Below, in pieces: positions 8,035 to 16,128 of a stretch of DNA of 59,882 bases. Within the stretch, counting starts at the first letter, position 1; each line of letters begins with the position of its first letter. Below the pieces are notes generated by a model that was given only the letters and a program-made list of their open reading frames with translations, made no database searches and was not told the origin of the DNA. Source of the stretch: DATFBY01 sp035253585 (GTDB lineage: Bacteria > Gemmatimonadota > Gemmatimonadetes > Gemmatimonadales > Gemmatimonadaceae); NCBI GenBank assembly GCA_035253585.1, contig DATFBY010000006.1, positions 1 to 59,882 on the forward strand, read 5' to 3'. A program made the translations under genes and the position numbers.

Positions 8035-10290
8035 ATGCCGTCGACCACCGCGACTGAGCTCGACTATCGTCCATCCTACCTCGCGGCCGCGATCACCGGC
8101 GCCGCGGTGTTCCTGCTCTACCTGCTCACGCTGTCGCCATCGACGGCCATGTGGGACACCAGCGAGTACATCGCCGCCGCGTACGTTGTTGGCTTGCCAC
8201 ACCCACCGGGGAATCCGCTCTTCGTGCTCCTCGGACGCGTCTTCGCGCTCCTGCCCATCGCGCCGAGCATCGCAATGCGGATCAACATCCTCGCCGCCGT
8301 GACCAGCGCGGCCACTGCCACGATGTGGTTCCTGGTCACCGAGCGCGTGCTGGTGAGCTGGCTCGAGTCGCGCTGGCAGCGGATCGTCGGCGGAGTGCTC
8401 GGTGCCCTGGTTGGCGCGACCGCGTTCACGGTGTGGAATCAGTCCGTCGTCAACGAAAAGGTCTACACCATCTCGCTCTTCGGACTGGCGGTGATCTCGT
8501 GGCTCACCGTCCGTTGGTCCGACGATCCCGACGGTCCCAAGGCCGATCGCATCTTGGTGGTGATCGCATATCTCCTGGGGCTCGGCTACACCAATCACAT
8601 GATGGGGATGCTGGCCGCGCCGGCGGTGGCGGTCGCCGTACTCGTCAGGCGTCCCGACACGCTCCTGCGCTGGCGCCTGCTGCTCGCCTGCGCGGCGGTG
8701 ATGTTCCTCGGAATGACCGTCTTCGGCACGCAGCCAATACGCGCCGGTTTCTTCCCCGCTATCAACGAGGGCGAGCCGACCACCTGGGATTCGTTCTGGT
8801 ACAACTTCAATCGCGGGCAATACGGGAAGCCATCGGTCGTCGAGCGCCAGGCGCCGTTCGGCGCGCAGATCGGGATGTGGTGGCTCTACTTCCGATGGCA
8901 ATGGCTCCGCGACATGCACGACAGCTTCCCGGGCTGGCAGTCGCTCCTCGCGGCGTTCTATCTGCTGCTCGGATTGTTGGGCGGGTACGTGCACTGGAAG
9001 CGCGACCGAAGGTCCTTCTGGTACTTCGGGACCTTCATGCTCACGCTCACTCTGCTCCTCATTTTCTACCTGAACTTCAAGTACGGGTATTCGCAGAGTC
9101 CCTCGTTAGGCGACACCGTCGCCCGCGAGGTCCGCGACCGAGATTACTTCTTCATCGTCAGCTTCTCCGCCTGGGGAGTATGGGCGGCGCTCGGCTTGGT
9201 GTTCATCTGGGAATCGCTGGCGGCGATGATCGGCGCGCACACCGTGAAGATGGGACGAGAGACGATGGAGCTGCCGACCAAGCGCGGATGGACGCTGGCG
9301 GCGCCCGTGCTGCTGGTCGCGCTCGTCCCGCTGATCGGTAACTGGAACGCCGCCTCGCGACGCGGTCATACGGCGACGCGCGACTTCGCGCACGATCTGC
9401 TCAACTCGGTCGAGCCGTACGGAATTCTGGTGACCGTGGGCGACAATGACACCTTCCCCCTCTGGTACGCGCAGGAGGTCGAGGGGATTCGCAAGGATGT
9501 CATCGTCGCCAACACCTCGCTGCTCAACACCGACTGGTACGTCCGGCAGATGCTGCGTCGACCCGTCTTCGAGTACGATGCGGCCAAAGGCCCCTCGATC
9601 TACCGCGGCAGGAATTGGGCGAAACCGAACGGACCGCCGCTCAAGATCAGCATGGACCAGGCTGACAGCATTCCGTTGTCGTACCAGGTCGCGCAGCCGC
9701 AGACGTTCCGGAAGCCCGGTACAGACATCGTGGCGACGATTCCGCCACAATACCTGTCGAAGGCCGATCTGATCGTGCTGCGGATGATTCTGGATTCGTA
9801 TCCCGAGCGTCCGATGTACTTCAGCCGAACATCGGGAAACTACGCCGACGCGCAGCTTGGCCTACGTAGCTTCCTTCTGCAGCAGGGTCTCGCGCGCAAG
9901 TTGGTGCCGACGGAGCCCGGCGCCGGCCGCGACACGATGCCGATTCCCGGCGAGGGCTGGCTCGACGTCGCGCGCTCGCTGGCGCTGTGGGACAGCGTCT
10001 ATCTCGCACCGAAGTCGATCATCGATGAAGGTCGCTGGGTGGATCGTGCGTCGAACGGCATTGCGATGCTCTACATCGTGAACGCGGTGATTCTGGCGGA
10101 AGCGGAAGAGCAACGCGGCAACGCGCAGAAATCCCGCGAGCTGATCGCCAGCGGTCGCGCGATCGCCCGCGTGTTAGGCATCGAGCAGGCGCTGCAGCTG
10201 CCGCCGGAGCCGGTTCCCCCGACGGAGCAGCAGCAAGGCCTGCCGATTCCACTTCCGCCGGCGGAGACGGGAAAGACGAAAGGGCAATAG
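8035..10290 (+). CDS. DUF2723 multi-pass membrane protein (glycosyltransferase-like)
   Basis: 751 residues. The N-terminal half holds about ten hydrophobic segments. The family signature at the front is LYLLTLSPSTAMWDTSEYIAAAYVVGLPHPPGNPLF, in which the Asp-Ser-Glu loop resembles the catalytic region of GT-C protein O-mannosyltransferases. The C-terminal half is soluble (TVGDNDTFPLWYAQEVEGIRKDV..., then RPMYFSRTSGNYADAQLG) and ends in a Pro/Gln-rich tail. DUF2723 is related to eukaryotic TMEM260, reported to be an O-mannosyltransferase, so a glycosyl transfer to exported proteins or lipids is a family-based guess. It stands alone between two heptamer hairpins. Confidence 0.88.
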   Translation: MPSTTATELDYRPSYLAAAITGAAVFLLYLLTLSPSTAMWDTSEYIAAAYVVGLPHPPGNPLFVLLGRVFALLPIAPSIAMRINILAAVTSAATATMWFLVTERVLVSWLESRWQRIVGGVLGALVGATAFTVWNQSVVNEKVYTISLFGLAVISWLTVRWSDDPDGPKADRILVVIAYLLGLGYTNHMMGMLAAPAVAVAVLVRRPDTLLRWRLLLACAAVMFLGMTVFGTQPIRAGFFPAINEGEPTTWDSFWYNFNRGQYGKPSVVERQAPFGAQIGMWWLYFRWQWLRDMHDSFPGWQSLLAAFYLLLGLLGGYVHWKRDRRSFWYFGTFMLTLTLLLIFYLNFKYGYSQSPSLGDTVAREVRDRDYFFIVSFSAWGVWAALGLVFIWESLAAMIGAHTVKMGRETMELPTKRGWTLAAPVLLVALVPLIGNWNAASRRGHTATRDFAHDLLNSVEPYGILVTVGDNDTFPLWYAQEVEGIRKDVIVANTSLLNTDWYVRQMLRRPVFEYDAAKGPSIYRGRNWAKPNGPPLKISMDQADSIPLSYQVAQPQTFRKPGTDIVATIPPQYLSKADLIVLRMILDSYPERPMYFSRTSGNYADAQLGLRSFLLQQGLARKLVPTEPGAGRDTMPIPGEGWLDVARSLALWDSVYLAPKSIIDEGRWVDRASNGIAMLYIVNAVILAEAEEQRGNAQKSRELIASGRAIARVLGIEQALQLPPEPVPPTEQQQGLPIPLPPAETGKTKGQ

Positions 10291-10370
10291 CGGGACTCGG
10301 GACTCGGCTCGTGACGACTGAGTCTTTCCGCCGGAAGCCGAGTCCCGAGTCCCGAGTCCCGAGTCCCGAG
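10291..10370 (+). repeat. Inverted heptamer array GGGACTC, 19-bp stem
   Basis: Starts at the base after the DUF2723 stop. Arm 10291-10309 pairs perfectly with 10336-10354; the second arm continues with two further units to 10370, so the arms have unequal copy number (about 2 versus 4). The unit differs from the neighbouring hairpin, but the period is again 7. Confidence 0.8.
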
Positions 10371-10415
10371 TTTCTCTGTTGCCTCAGCCCCTTTTCCCTA
10401 TGAAATTTCAATGAG

Positions 10416-10501
10416 GGAGGGCTAGACCTAACTGGTAAGGCAGCGGTCTTGAAAACCGCCGGGCTTAACCGCCCTTCGGGGTTCGAATCCCCGGCCCTCC
10501 G
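10416..10501 (+). tRNA. tRNA-Ser(UGA)
   Basis: 86 nt. Acceptor strands GGAGGGC (10416-10422) and GCCCTCC (10494-10500) pair, with discriminator G. The anticodon loop CTTGAAA gives anticodon TGA, which reads UCA and related Ser codons. It has a long class II variable arm and a standard GTTCGAATC T-loop. CCA is not encoded. A weak TATGAA (10399-10404) lies just upstream. Despite the nearby selA it is not tRNA-Sec, whose anticodon would be TCA. Confidence 0.93.
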
Positions 10502-10946
10502 CCTCTCCCAGTGCACGCCTATGGCAACCGACGCCGCTCCGTATCGGACGGCGTCGTTCGCATCGGAAGATTTCGATGTGACGCCGTAATGGTAACGACG
10601 ATCGTCGTCTGCCCGATCGATCCCTCGGCGTCCCCCGCGTTCACCGTAATCGCATGCCGGCCGATGACAGCCTATCGACAATTCGGGGATTCCACCGAAG
10701 CGATCATGAGTGACTTCTGACTCCCGATCGCGGACGGCGGCGAATGGGACCGGGCCTGCTAATCAGCGACACTGGCTGAGGATACGACTTCTGGCAGTCG
10801 CCACGTCAACGTCGTCATTCTTGGACGTCAACGCCGTCATTCTTCGCTGCAGCGCGATCGTTGGGGCAAATCGTCCCTTGTCTCCCTCGCCAGGGACCCT
10901 AGCTTCGATCACCCGAAGTGGCAGTGCCTCCCACGAAGGAGCCCCA
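10502..10946. other. 445-bp intergenic region
   Basis: No convincing gene. It holds one tandem direct repeat of 22 bp, two imperfect copies at 10803-10824 and 10825-10846 beginning ACGTCAAC and ending near CATTCTT. The last bases contain the AAGGAG ribosome-binding site (10936-10941) of the next gene. Confidence 0.6.
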
Positions 10947-11765
10947 ATGATTCGCACTATCGCGCTCGCAGCGTTGCTCGGCTTCACCGTTTCATCGCCG
11001 GGATGGAGTCAGTGCTCGACCGCCGACAAGGCGGCACTCGAAGCATTCGACAAGGCGTGGGGAGACGCGAGCGTGCGCGGCGATCGCGCGTTCCTGGAAA
11101 GTGCATACGCCGACAACTTCGTCGCCATCACTTCAACCGGAACCGTGGACCGAGCGACGACTCTGGCCAACACGATGCGCGATGCCGAGCTCAACAGGAC
11201 GAACCCGCAACCCGTGGCGACTCCGGACCACTACGTCATCACCTGCACACCGCTGACGGCCACGATCACCCATCGGAACGTCATCGCTTCGGTCTATGGC
11301 AGCACTGGTGCTCCAACCTATTCGCGGAGCGTGCACGTACTAGAGAAGCGTGGAAACCGCTGGCTGGTAGTGAGTAACGCAGGCCACGGGCTGACCGACC
11401 AAATGGAGCTCGCCTATCTCGAACAGGAGTGGAACGACGCGAGCAAACGGCGCGACGCCGGATGGGTCGAGCGGAACTACGCACCCTTCGCCACCGACAT
11501 CGCCAGCCGCACCGGCGCCCTGGAAAACAAGTCACAGGCGATCGCTTCCATGAAGAACGAGACGATGGTGCTCGAGTCTCTGGAGCTTTCGGATCTGAGC
11601 ACCCGTGTGGAAGGTGACGTCGCCGTCGTGACGGGTGTGAATCACGTCAAGGGCCGCGATGCGCAGGGCAAGTTGATGGACCGAAAGGTGCGCTTCACCG
11701 ACACGTTCATCAGACGCGATGGACGGTGGCAGGTGTGGGCGACACAAGGGACGACGATCCAGTAG
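10947..11765 (+). CDS. Secreted tandem NTF2-like (DUF4440/SnoaL-type) protein
   Basis: 272 residues from ATG 10947, chosen for its AAGGAG site and a clear Sec signal peptide (MIRTIALAALLGFTVSSPGWSQ). It contains two NTF2-like repeats. The first begins at ALEAFDKAWGDASVRGDRAFLESAYADNFVAITSTGT and the second at LAYLEQEWNDASKRRDAGWVERNYAPF; both end in the family pattern of a final strand with GRW/NRW (RGNRWLVV, RDGRWQVWATQG). Members of this fold bind small hydrophobic ligands or act as enzymes, so no function can be named. It appears to be a single-gene unit: tRNA upstream, terminator-like hairpin downstream. Confidence 0.85.
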   Translation: MIRTIALAALLGFTVSSPGWSQCSTADKAALEAFDKAWGDASVRGDRAFLESAYADNFVAITSTGTVDRATTLANTMRDAELNRTNPQPVATPDHYVITCTPLTATITHRNVIASVYGSTGAPTYSRSVHVLEKRGNRWLVVSNAGHGLTDQMELAYLEQEWNDASKRRDAGWVERNYAPFATDIASRTGALENKSQAIASMKNETMVLESLELSDLSTRVEGDVAVVTGVNHVKGRDAQGKLMDRKVRFTDTFIRRDGRWQVWATQGTTIQ

Positions 11766-11787
11766 TCGTTAGGCGGGCACAAATCAC

Positions 11788-11820
11788 GAACGGCGCCATC
11801 GGTTTGCGATGGCGCCGTTC
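11788..11820 (+). terminator. Hairpin after NTF2-like gene
   Basis: Perfect 14-bp stem, GAACGGCGCCATCG with CGATGGCGCCGTTC, loop GTTTG. No T-tract follows, so it may be a weak or factor-assisted terminator. Starts 23 bp after the stop codon. Confidence 0.6.
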
Positions 11821-12137
11821 GCGTCTACCTGCCGTGCTCTTCGAAGATCGTGTCAGGATTCAGCCTGTACCCTCTCGTCATGCTTGCGCACTGACCGATC
11901 GACGAACTACTCGAGGCACGCGACGGTGAACGTCTGGAGGCGTAACTGCGCACGGCGTTCACCCCGGCGCGGATGTCCTTCACCACAATCACAGCGCGGT
12001 TTACCACCGACTGCCTAACGAGTCACTGCCGGAAACATACGATCAGCTCACGCGGCTGACGAATGGCGGAACGAGACGTGCATTCGCCGGGACGGACTTC
12101 ATCGACTCGCCGAACACGTTCGTCGGGAGGCACGCTC
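11821..12137. other. 317-bp region without a supported gene
   Basis: Only short frames with poor composition. It holds one GCCTAAC word at 12013 and, at its end, the GGGAGG ribosome-binding site (12125-12130) of the cytochrome gene. An open frame from 12063 runs into that gene but lacks a signal-like start. Confidence 0.5.
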
Positions 12138-13391
12138 ATGCGCACTCGCACGTTCGCGCGCTCAGGTCTCGCCGGCTGCATCGCCGGGATTGTCATCCTA
12201 CTCGCTCTCGGCTGCCGCGACGAACCGCCGACATCGCTCGATCCGCAATCGCTGAGCGAGTCGCGCGCTCCGGCTGGACCGCAGAACCCGGGGCTGGTTG
12301 CGCAGGGCCAACAGATCTTCCGCTTCGATACCTTCGGAGATGAGACGTTCTGGACCGACACGCTGTTGATGCACGAGGTCATTCGCGGAACGATCGGGCC
12401 GGGCGTATCTCCCAATACGGCGCTCGCTGTTGGCTTGAAGGTCGACGTCGACGCGCTGCCGCCGAACATTCGGGCCGGCATCCTTGACGGCACGGTCGAT
12501 CTGAACTCGCCGGCAACGACCGTCATCCTTCTCCAGCTCGACGCGGTGGTCGGATTGGTGGGACAGGTCAGCGGCACCACACTGACCCGTGTCGGCGTCA
12601 CCTGCGCGCTGTGTCACTCCACCGTCGACGACTCGTTTCTGCCAGGAATTGGACGCCGCCTCGATGGTTGGCCGAACCGCACCCTCGATGTCGGGAAAAT
12701 CATCGCGCTCTCTCCCTTTCCGACGCCGGCGCAGAAAGCCGTGTACAACTCGTGGGGCCCGGGCATGTACGACCCGCGCTTCAACATCGATGGACAGAAC
12801 ATCCCAGTCGTGCTGCCACCCGCGTTCGGGCTCCGTCACGTCGCGCGCGAGATCTACACGGGGGATGACGTCGTGTCGTACTGGAACGCCTACGTCGCCA
12901 TCACGCAGATGCACGGGCACGGCATCTTCAGCGATCCCCGTATCGGCGTCACCCGGATCAATCCGCCCGATCTGGTGTCGTCGAAGCTCGACGCACTCCG
13001 GGCGTATCAGTTCAGCCTGCAAACACCGAGTGCGGTCAGCGGAACCTTCGACGCCGCGGCGGCACAGCGCGGCAAGAAAGTGTTCAACGCCGACGCCAAA
13101 TGCATCCAATGCCACATCGGCTCGACCTTCACCGACGTGAACGCGGGCAGACTGCACACCGGAGCCGAGGTTGGGCAGGATCCAGCGTACGCGCTACGCA
13201 GCGTGACGAAGCTCTATCGGACGACGCCTCTTCGCGGCTTGTGGAATCCCCCGCAGCTCGTGGGACCGTACTTCCACGACGGCAACGCGACGACGCTGGC
13301 CGAGGTCGTCGATCACTACGACGCTCACTTCAACCTCGCGCTGACGTCGCAGCAGAAATTGGATCTAGTGGAGTATCTGAAGACTTTGTGA
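12138..13391 (+). CDS. c-type cytochrome lipoprotein (di-heme, peroxidase-like)
   Basis: 417 residues from ATG 12138, which follows GGGAGG and opens a lipoprotein signal (MRTRTFARSGLAGCIAGIVILLALGC, lipobox ALGC). Two heme-attachment motifs are visible: CALCH (156-160) and CIQCH (322-326). The C-terminal domain ends TPLRGLWNPPQLVGPYFHDGNATTLAEVVDHY, the layout of MauG/cytochrome c peroxidase-type proteins. It therefore probably sits on the periplasmic side as an electron-transfer or oxidase protein. The first heme domain is less typical, so the exact enzyme is uncertain. It appears to be monocistronic. Confidence 0.85.
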   Translation: MRTRTFARSGLAGCIAGIVILLALGCRDEPPTSLDPQSLSESRAPAGPQNPGLVAQGQQIFRFDTFGDETFWTDTLLMHEVIRGTIGPGVSPNTALAVGLKVDVDALPPNIRAGILDGTVDLNSPATTVILLQLDAVVGLVGQVSGTTLTRVGVTCALCHSTVDDSFLPGIGRRLDGWPNRTLDVGKIIALSPFPTPAQKAVYNSWGPGMYDPRFNIDGQNIPVVLPPAFGLRHVAREIYTGDDVVSYWNAYVAITQMHGHGIFSDPRIGVTRINPPDLVSSKLDALRAYQFSLQTPSAVSGTFDAAAAQRGKKVFNADAKCIQCHIGSTFTDVNAGRLHTGAEVGQDPAYALRSVTKLYRTTPLRGLWNPPQLVGPYFHDGNATTLAEVVDHYDAHFNLALTSQQKLDLVEYLKTL

Positions 13392-13474
13392 GGGCGAGAA
13401 CGCGCGACCGCGATCGCCCGCTCAGTTGGATGTAAGTGCGGCACTGGGCCTGGGACTCGCAAAGACACAAGGAA

Positions 13475-13501
13475 GCGCCGGTCGGCACTGCCGACCGGCG
13501 C
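13475..13501 (+). terminator. Intrinsic terminator after cytochrome gene
   Basis: Perfect 13-bp inverted repeat GCGCCGGTCGGCA / TGCCGACCGGCGC around a single C, followed by ACTCATTTT. About 83 bp after the cytochrome stop. Confidence 0.75.
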
Positions 13502-13516
13502 ACTCATTTTCCCGCC

Positions 13517-13545
13517 GTGTCCCGAGTCCCGACGGCCGAGTCCCG
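13517..13545 (+). repeat. Degenerate heptamer array GTCCCGA
   Basis: Four degenerate 7-bp units (GTCCCGA, GTCCCGA, CGGCCGA, GTCCCGC). A single complementary GGGACTCG lies at 13451-13458, on the other side of the terminator. It is the same word as the 10291-10370 hairpin and looks like a weak or decayed copy. Confidence 0.5.
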
Positions 13546-13615
13546 CCGTTTTCCGGTACGTATCGTGCGTCGCCCGAGGCCGCACAGCATTCATCCTCAA
13601 GTGAGGAGGTACGCT

Positions 13616-13924
13616 ATGGGCTTACTGGACAAGATCTTCGACGACGACGAGCGCGAGAAGAACAAGAAGAAAGCCGACTTTTCGAACGTGCAGAGCGGCA
13701 GCTCGTCAACCGCGCCGGAGACGCCCGTACGGCAGACACCGGCAGCCGAGCCCACACGCGCGGAAGAGCGGACGTACACCGTCAAGTCGGGCGATTCGCT
13801 CTCCAAGATCGCCAAGCGCGAGTATGGCGACGCGTCGCAGTGGAAGAAGATCTACGAAGCGAACAAGGATCAGATCAAGAATCCGGATCTCATCTATCCG
13901 GGCCAGACCTTCCGCATTCCTTGA
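13616..13924 (+). CDS. LysM-domain protein
   Basis: 102 residues from ATG 13616, preceded by a strong GAGGAGGT site. The N-terminus is short, charged and lacks a signal peptide (MGLLDKIFDDDEREKNKKK). A low-complexity linker follows, then one LysM domain (TYTVKSGDSLSKIAKREYGDASQWKKIYEANKDQIKNPDLIYPGQTFRIP). LysM binds peptidoglycan or related glycans. The architecture matches YgaU/LysM proteins such as E. coli Kbp, which is cytoplasmic and binds K+; that parallel is family-based. It lies 31 bp before the next lipoprotein gene and may be co-transcribed. Confidence 0.88.
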   Translation: MGLLDKIFDDDEREKNKKKADFSNVQSGSSSTAPETPVRQTPAAEPTRAEERTYTVKSGDSLSKIAKREYGDASQWKKIYEANKDQIKNPDLIYPGQTFRIP

Positions 13925-13955
13925 CATCGGACCAACGATCCACGGAGACCGAACG

Positions 13956-14402
13956 ATGATGGTACGGACCGGAATCGCGTTGGCGACCGCGCTGTCGCTG
14001 ATGCTAGGAACGACCGCATGCAAGCGCGGCGATCGGGACGCATCGACCACGGTATCAGGCGGTGAGGTCGACCGAAGCGCGCTGCGCGTCACGGACATCG
14101 AGCTCGGGCGCGGCATCGATGCCAACAAGCAGGTGACAGACAAGACCGACGAGTTCCGCCCGAACGACACGATCTACGCCACCGTGAAGACTTCCGGCAC
14201 GGCGCCCGGAACGCTCGTGGCCCGCTGGACTTTCCAGGACGGACAGGTCGTGGACGAGACCACGCAAAACATCTCGCCGACGGGCGACGCCGCTACGGAA
14301 TTCCATATCTCGAAGCCTGATGGCTTCCCCACAGGGAATTACAAGCTCGAGATCCTGCTCGGCGGAAGCGTCGTTCAGACGGAGGAGTTCGAGGTCAAGT
14401 AG
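13956..14402 (+). CDS. Small lipoprotein, beta-sandwich-like
   Basis: 148 residues from ATG 13956 (or the next ATG, 13959). The signal ends in a lipobox-like TTAC (MMVRTGIALATALSLMLGTTAC). The mature part, RVTDIELGRGIDANKQVTDKTDEFRPNDTIYATVKTSG...ARWTFQDGQVVDETTQNISP...YKLEILLGGSVVQTEEFEVK, looks like one Ig/beta-sandwich domain. It probably shares a transcript with the LysM gene. I do not recognise a functional family. Confidence 0.8.
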   Translation: MMVRTGIALATALSLMLGTTACKRGDRDASTTVSGGEVDRSALRVTDIELGRGIDANKQVTDKTDEFRPNDTIYATVKTSGTAPGTLVARWTFQDGQVVDETTQNISPTGDAATEFHISKPDGFPTGNYKLEILLGGSVVQTEEFEVK

Positions 14403-14413
14403 TCATCGAGATG

Positions 14414-14493
14414 CGAGATTAGAGATTCGAGATTCGCAAACGGCCTCCGGGCCACGTAGTATCCGAATCTCGAATCTCGAATCTCTAATCTCG
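14414..14493 (+). repeat. Inverted heptamer array GAGATTC with a mirrored variant
   Basis: Arm 14414-14436 and arm 14471-14493 are perfect reverse complements over 23 bp. Both carry the same off-consensus unit (GAGATTA / TAATCTC) at mirrored positions, so the arms have changed together. The second arm starts one further unit earlier (14464). It ends seven bases before the ATG of the next gene and so occupies its 5' leader. Confidence 0.85.
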
Positions 14494-14499
14494 TGTCTC

Positions 14500-15558
14500 A
14501 TGGCCGAGCTCGTCGTCTACGGTTCCTACGGCTACACCGGCCGTCTGATCGTCGAGCAGGCGTTGGCGCAAGGGTTCCGTCCCCTCCTCTCAGGGCGCGA
14601 CGCCACCGCCCTGCGCGCGCAAGCCGAGGCACTCGGACTGGATTGGCAACCCGCTCTGCTGGATGAGCCCGACGCACTCGTCAGGCTGCTGCGCGATGCG
14701 CGGGTCGTCCTCCACTGCGCCGGTCCCTTCTCGCGAACATCGCGCCCGATGGCGGATGCCTGCCTAACGACGCGCACCCACTACGTGGACATTACGGGCG
14801 AAGTAGAAGTGTTCGAGTCGCTGGCGGCGCGCGATGCCGAGGCGAAGATGGCCGGCATCATGCTCCTTCCCGGTGGCGGATTCGATGTCGTGCCGTCGGA
14901 CTGTCTCGCGGCCCACGTGGCGCGGCGTCTGCCGTCGGCCACGCATCTGCGGCTCGCGTTCCGCGCCAGTGGCGGCATTTCGCGCGGTACCGCCACGACG
15001 ATGATCGAGAACCTGCATCGCGGTGGACTCGTTAGGCGCGACGGCCGGCTGGTGCGTGTGCCGACGGCATGGAAGACACGCCTCATCGACTTCGGCCGCG
15101 GACCGATGCTGTCGGTGACGATTCCATGGGGCGACGTCTCCACGGCATTCCACAGCACCGGCGTTCCAAACGTCGAGGTGTACGCATCGGCGCCAGCGAG
15201 CCGCATCCGTGCCATGCGCGCGGTCCAACGCGTGCGCTGGCTCTTGGCGCAGCCCGTCGTGCGCCAGGCGCTCACCAAGCTCGTCAGGCGCGGAGAGCCG
15301 GGCCCGTCAGCGGAGCAACGGCGGCGCGGCGAAAGTCTGTTGTGGGCGGAGGCCATAGACGGCTCGGGCCATCGCGCGGTCGCGCGACTTCGCGGTCCGG
15401 AAGGCTACACGATGACGGCGCTCACCTCGGTTGCCATAGCACGGCGGGCGCTCGAGGGTCAAGCACCAGCCGGCTTTCAAACCCCATCACTCGCCTACGG
15501 CAGCGATTTCATCCTCACGATCCCTGGCGTAGTCCGCGAGGACCTGCCGTCGATCTGA
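14500..15558 (+). CDS. Saccharopine dehydrogenase-like / trans-enoyl reductase family protein
   Basis: 352 residues from ATG 14500. The Rossmann N-terminus (MAELVVYGSYGYTGRLIVEQAL) carries GxxGYTG, typical of the saccharopine dehydrogenase-like group that includes mycobacterial trans-acting enoyl reductase Rv2953. VVLHCAGPFSRTSRPMADACL and THYVDITGEVEVFE are further family motifs. No transmembrane anchor is obvious. The substrate cannot be named. An upstream extension of the frame runs through the heptamer hairpin and is rejected. Its stop is 4 bp from the stop of the convergent membrane-protein gene. Confidence 0.85.
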   Translation: MAELVVYGSYGYTGRLIVEQALAQGFRPLLSGRDATALRAQAEALGLDWQPALLDEPDALVRLLRDARVVLHCAGPFSRTSRPMADACLTTRTHYVDITGEVEVFESLAARDAEAKMAGIMLLPGGGFDVVPSDCLAAHVARRLPSATHLRLAFRASGGISRGTATTMIENLHRGGLVRRDGRLVRVPTAWKTRLIDFGRGPMLSVTIPWGDVSTAFHSTGVPNVEVYASAPASRIRAMRAVQRVRWLLAQPVVRQALTKLVRRGEPGPSAEQRRRGESLLWAEAIDGSGHRAVARLRGPEGYTMTALTSVAIARRALEGQAPAGFQTPSLAYGSDFILTIPGVVREDLPSI

Positions 15559-15562
15559 GCGC

Positions 15563-15850
15563 TCAGCTCCCGGAGGGCAGCTCGTACCCGCGCCGAATGT
15601 CCTTCGCGCCTGACGCGATACCGGCGCCGACACTCGCGCCGAAGGCAACCGCGGTCCAACCGCCCGCGAACGGAAGCAGCCAGGTCACCGGAAGTGCCAC
15701 CAGCGCGGCGAGCCCACCAATGATCCACGGCGTCAGCTTGTTCTGTACTCTGTCGACGAAGCGCAGCCGATCGCGCACGAAATTACGCGCGCCTACGAAA
15801 GCCGCGATGATGATCGCAAGCTTGACCGCGAGAATGAGCAAACCGAACAT
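15563..15850 (-). CDS. Small membrane protein
   Basis: 95 residues. Start at 15850, preceded on its strand by a near-perfect AAAGGAGGTG site. Two hydrophobic segments: MFGLLILAVKLAIIIAAFV (1-19) and WIIGGLAALVALPVTWLLPF (about 42-61), followed by a Gly/Ala-rich third stretch (TAVAFGASVGAGIASG). No catalytic motif. Convergent with the preceding gene. Unknown function. Confidence 0.75.
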   Translation of the reverse strand: MFGLLILAVKLAIIIAAFVGARNFVRDRLRFVDRVQNKLTPWIIGGLAALVALPVTWLLPFAGGWTAVAFGASVGAGIASGAKDIRRGYELPSGS

Positions 15851-15908
15851 GACACCTCCTTTGTCATCAATACTGCCTGCCCGCGGCGGAAGTTTCGGCT
15901 CCGTTTCG

Positions 15909-15938
15909 TTGACTGCACTCGTCGCGGGCGGCTATATT
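15909..15938 (+). promoter_or_regulatory. Sigma-70-like promoter of tRNA-Ser(GCU)
   Basis: TTGACT (15909-15914), 18-bp spacer, TATATT (15933-15938), about 50 bp before the mature tRNA. The best-matching promoter in the window. Confidence 0.7.
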
Positions 15939-15989
15939 TATCAATCGCGTACACACCCAGCGGTTCCTCGTTCGGCCGCTGCGACCGTT

Positions 15990-16080
15990 GGAGTGGTGGC
16001 CGAGAGGCTGAAGGCGGCGGTTTGCTAAACCGTTATAGGGTTGAAAAGCCCTATCGAGGGTTCGAATCCCTCCCACTCCG
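15990..16080 (+). tRNA. tRNA-Ser(GCU)
   Basis: 91 nt. Acceptor strands GGAGTGG (15990-15996) and CCACTCC (16073-16079) pair, discriminator G. The anticodon loop TTTGCTAAA gives GCT, reading AGC/AGU Ser. Long class II variable arm (TTATAGGGTTGAAAAGCCCT) and T-loop GTTCGAATC. CCA not encoded. Own promoter upstream and terminator downstream. Confidence 0.95.
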
Positions 16081-16090
16081 TTCGACCCGC

Positions 16091-16116
16091 CGCCCGCCGT
16101 AAAGGTGGGCGTTTTT
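16091..16116 (+). terminator. Intrinsic terminator after tRNA-Ser(GCU)
   Basis: CGCCCGCC (16091-16098) pairs with GGTGGGCG (16104-16111) with one G-U, loop GTAAA, followed by TTTTT (16112-16116). It overlaps the leader of gltX, which starts 13 bases later, so some read-through is likely. Confidence 0.75.
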
Positions 16117-16128
16117 CATCGGATCCCC

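Noticed and set aside
7984..8994. 336-residue minus-strand frame opposite the DUF2723 gene
   Set aside because: Charged low-complexity translation without domain sense; the + strand gene is convincing.
10416..10501. tRNA-Sec partner for selA
   Set aside because: The anticodon is TGA (Ser), not TCA, and the acceptor/T arms have the ordinary 7+5 layout.
12063..12137. Longer start for the cytochrome lipoprotein
   Set aside because: It would bury the signal peptide behind 25 charged residues; ATG 12138 has GGGAGG upstream.
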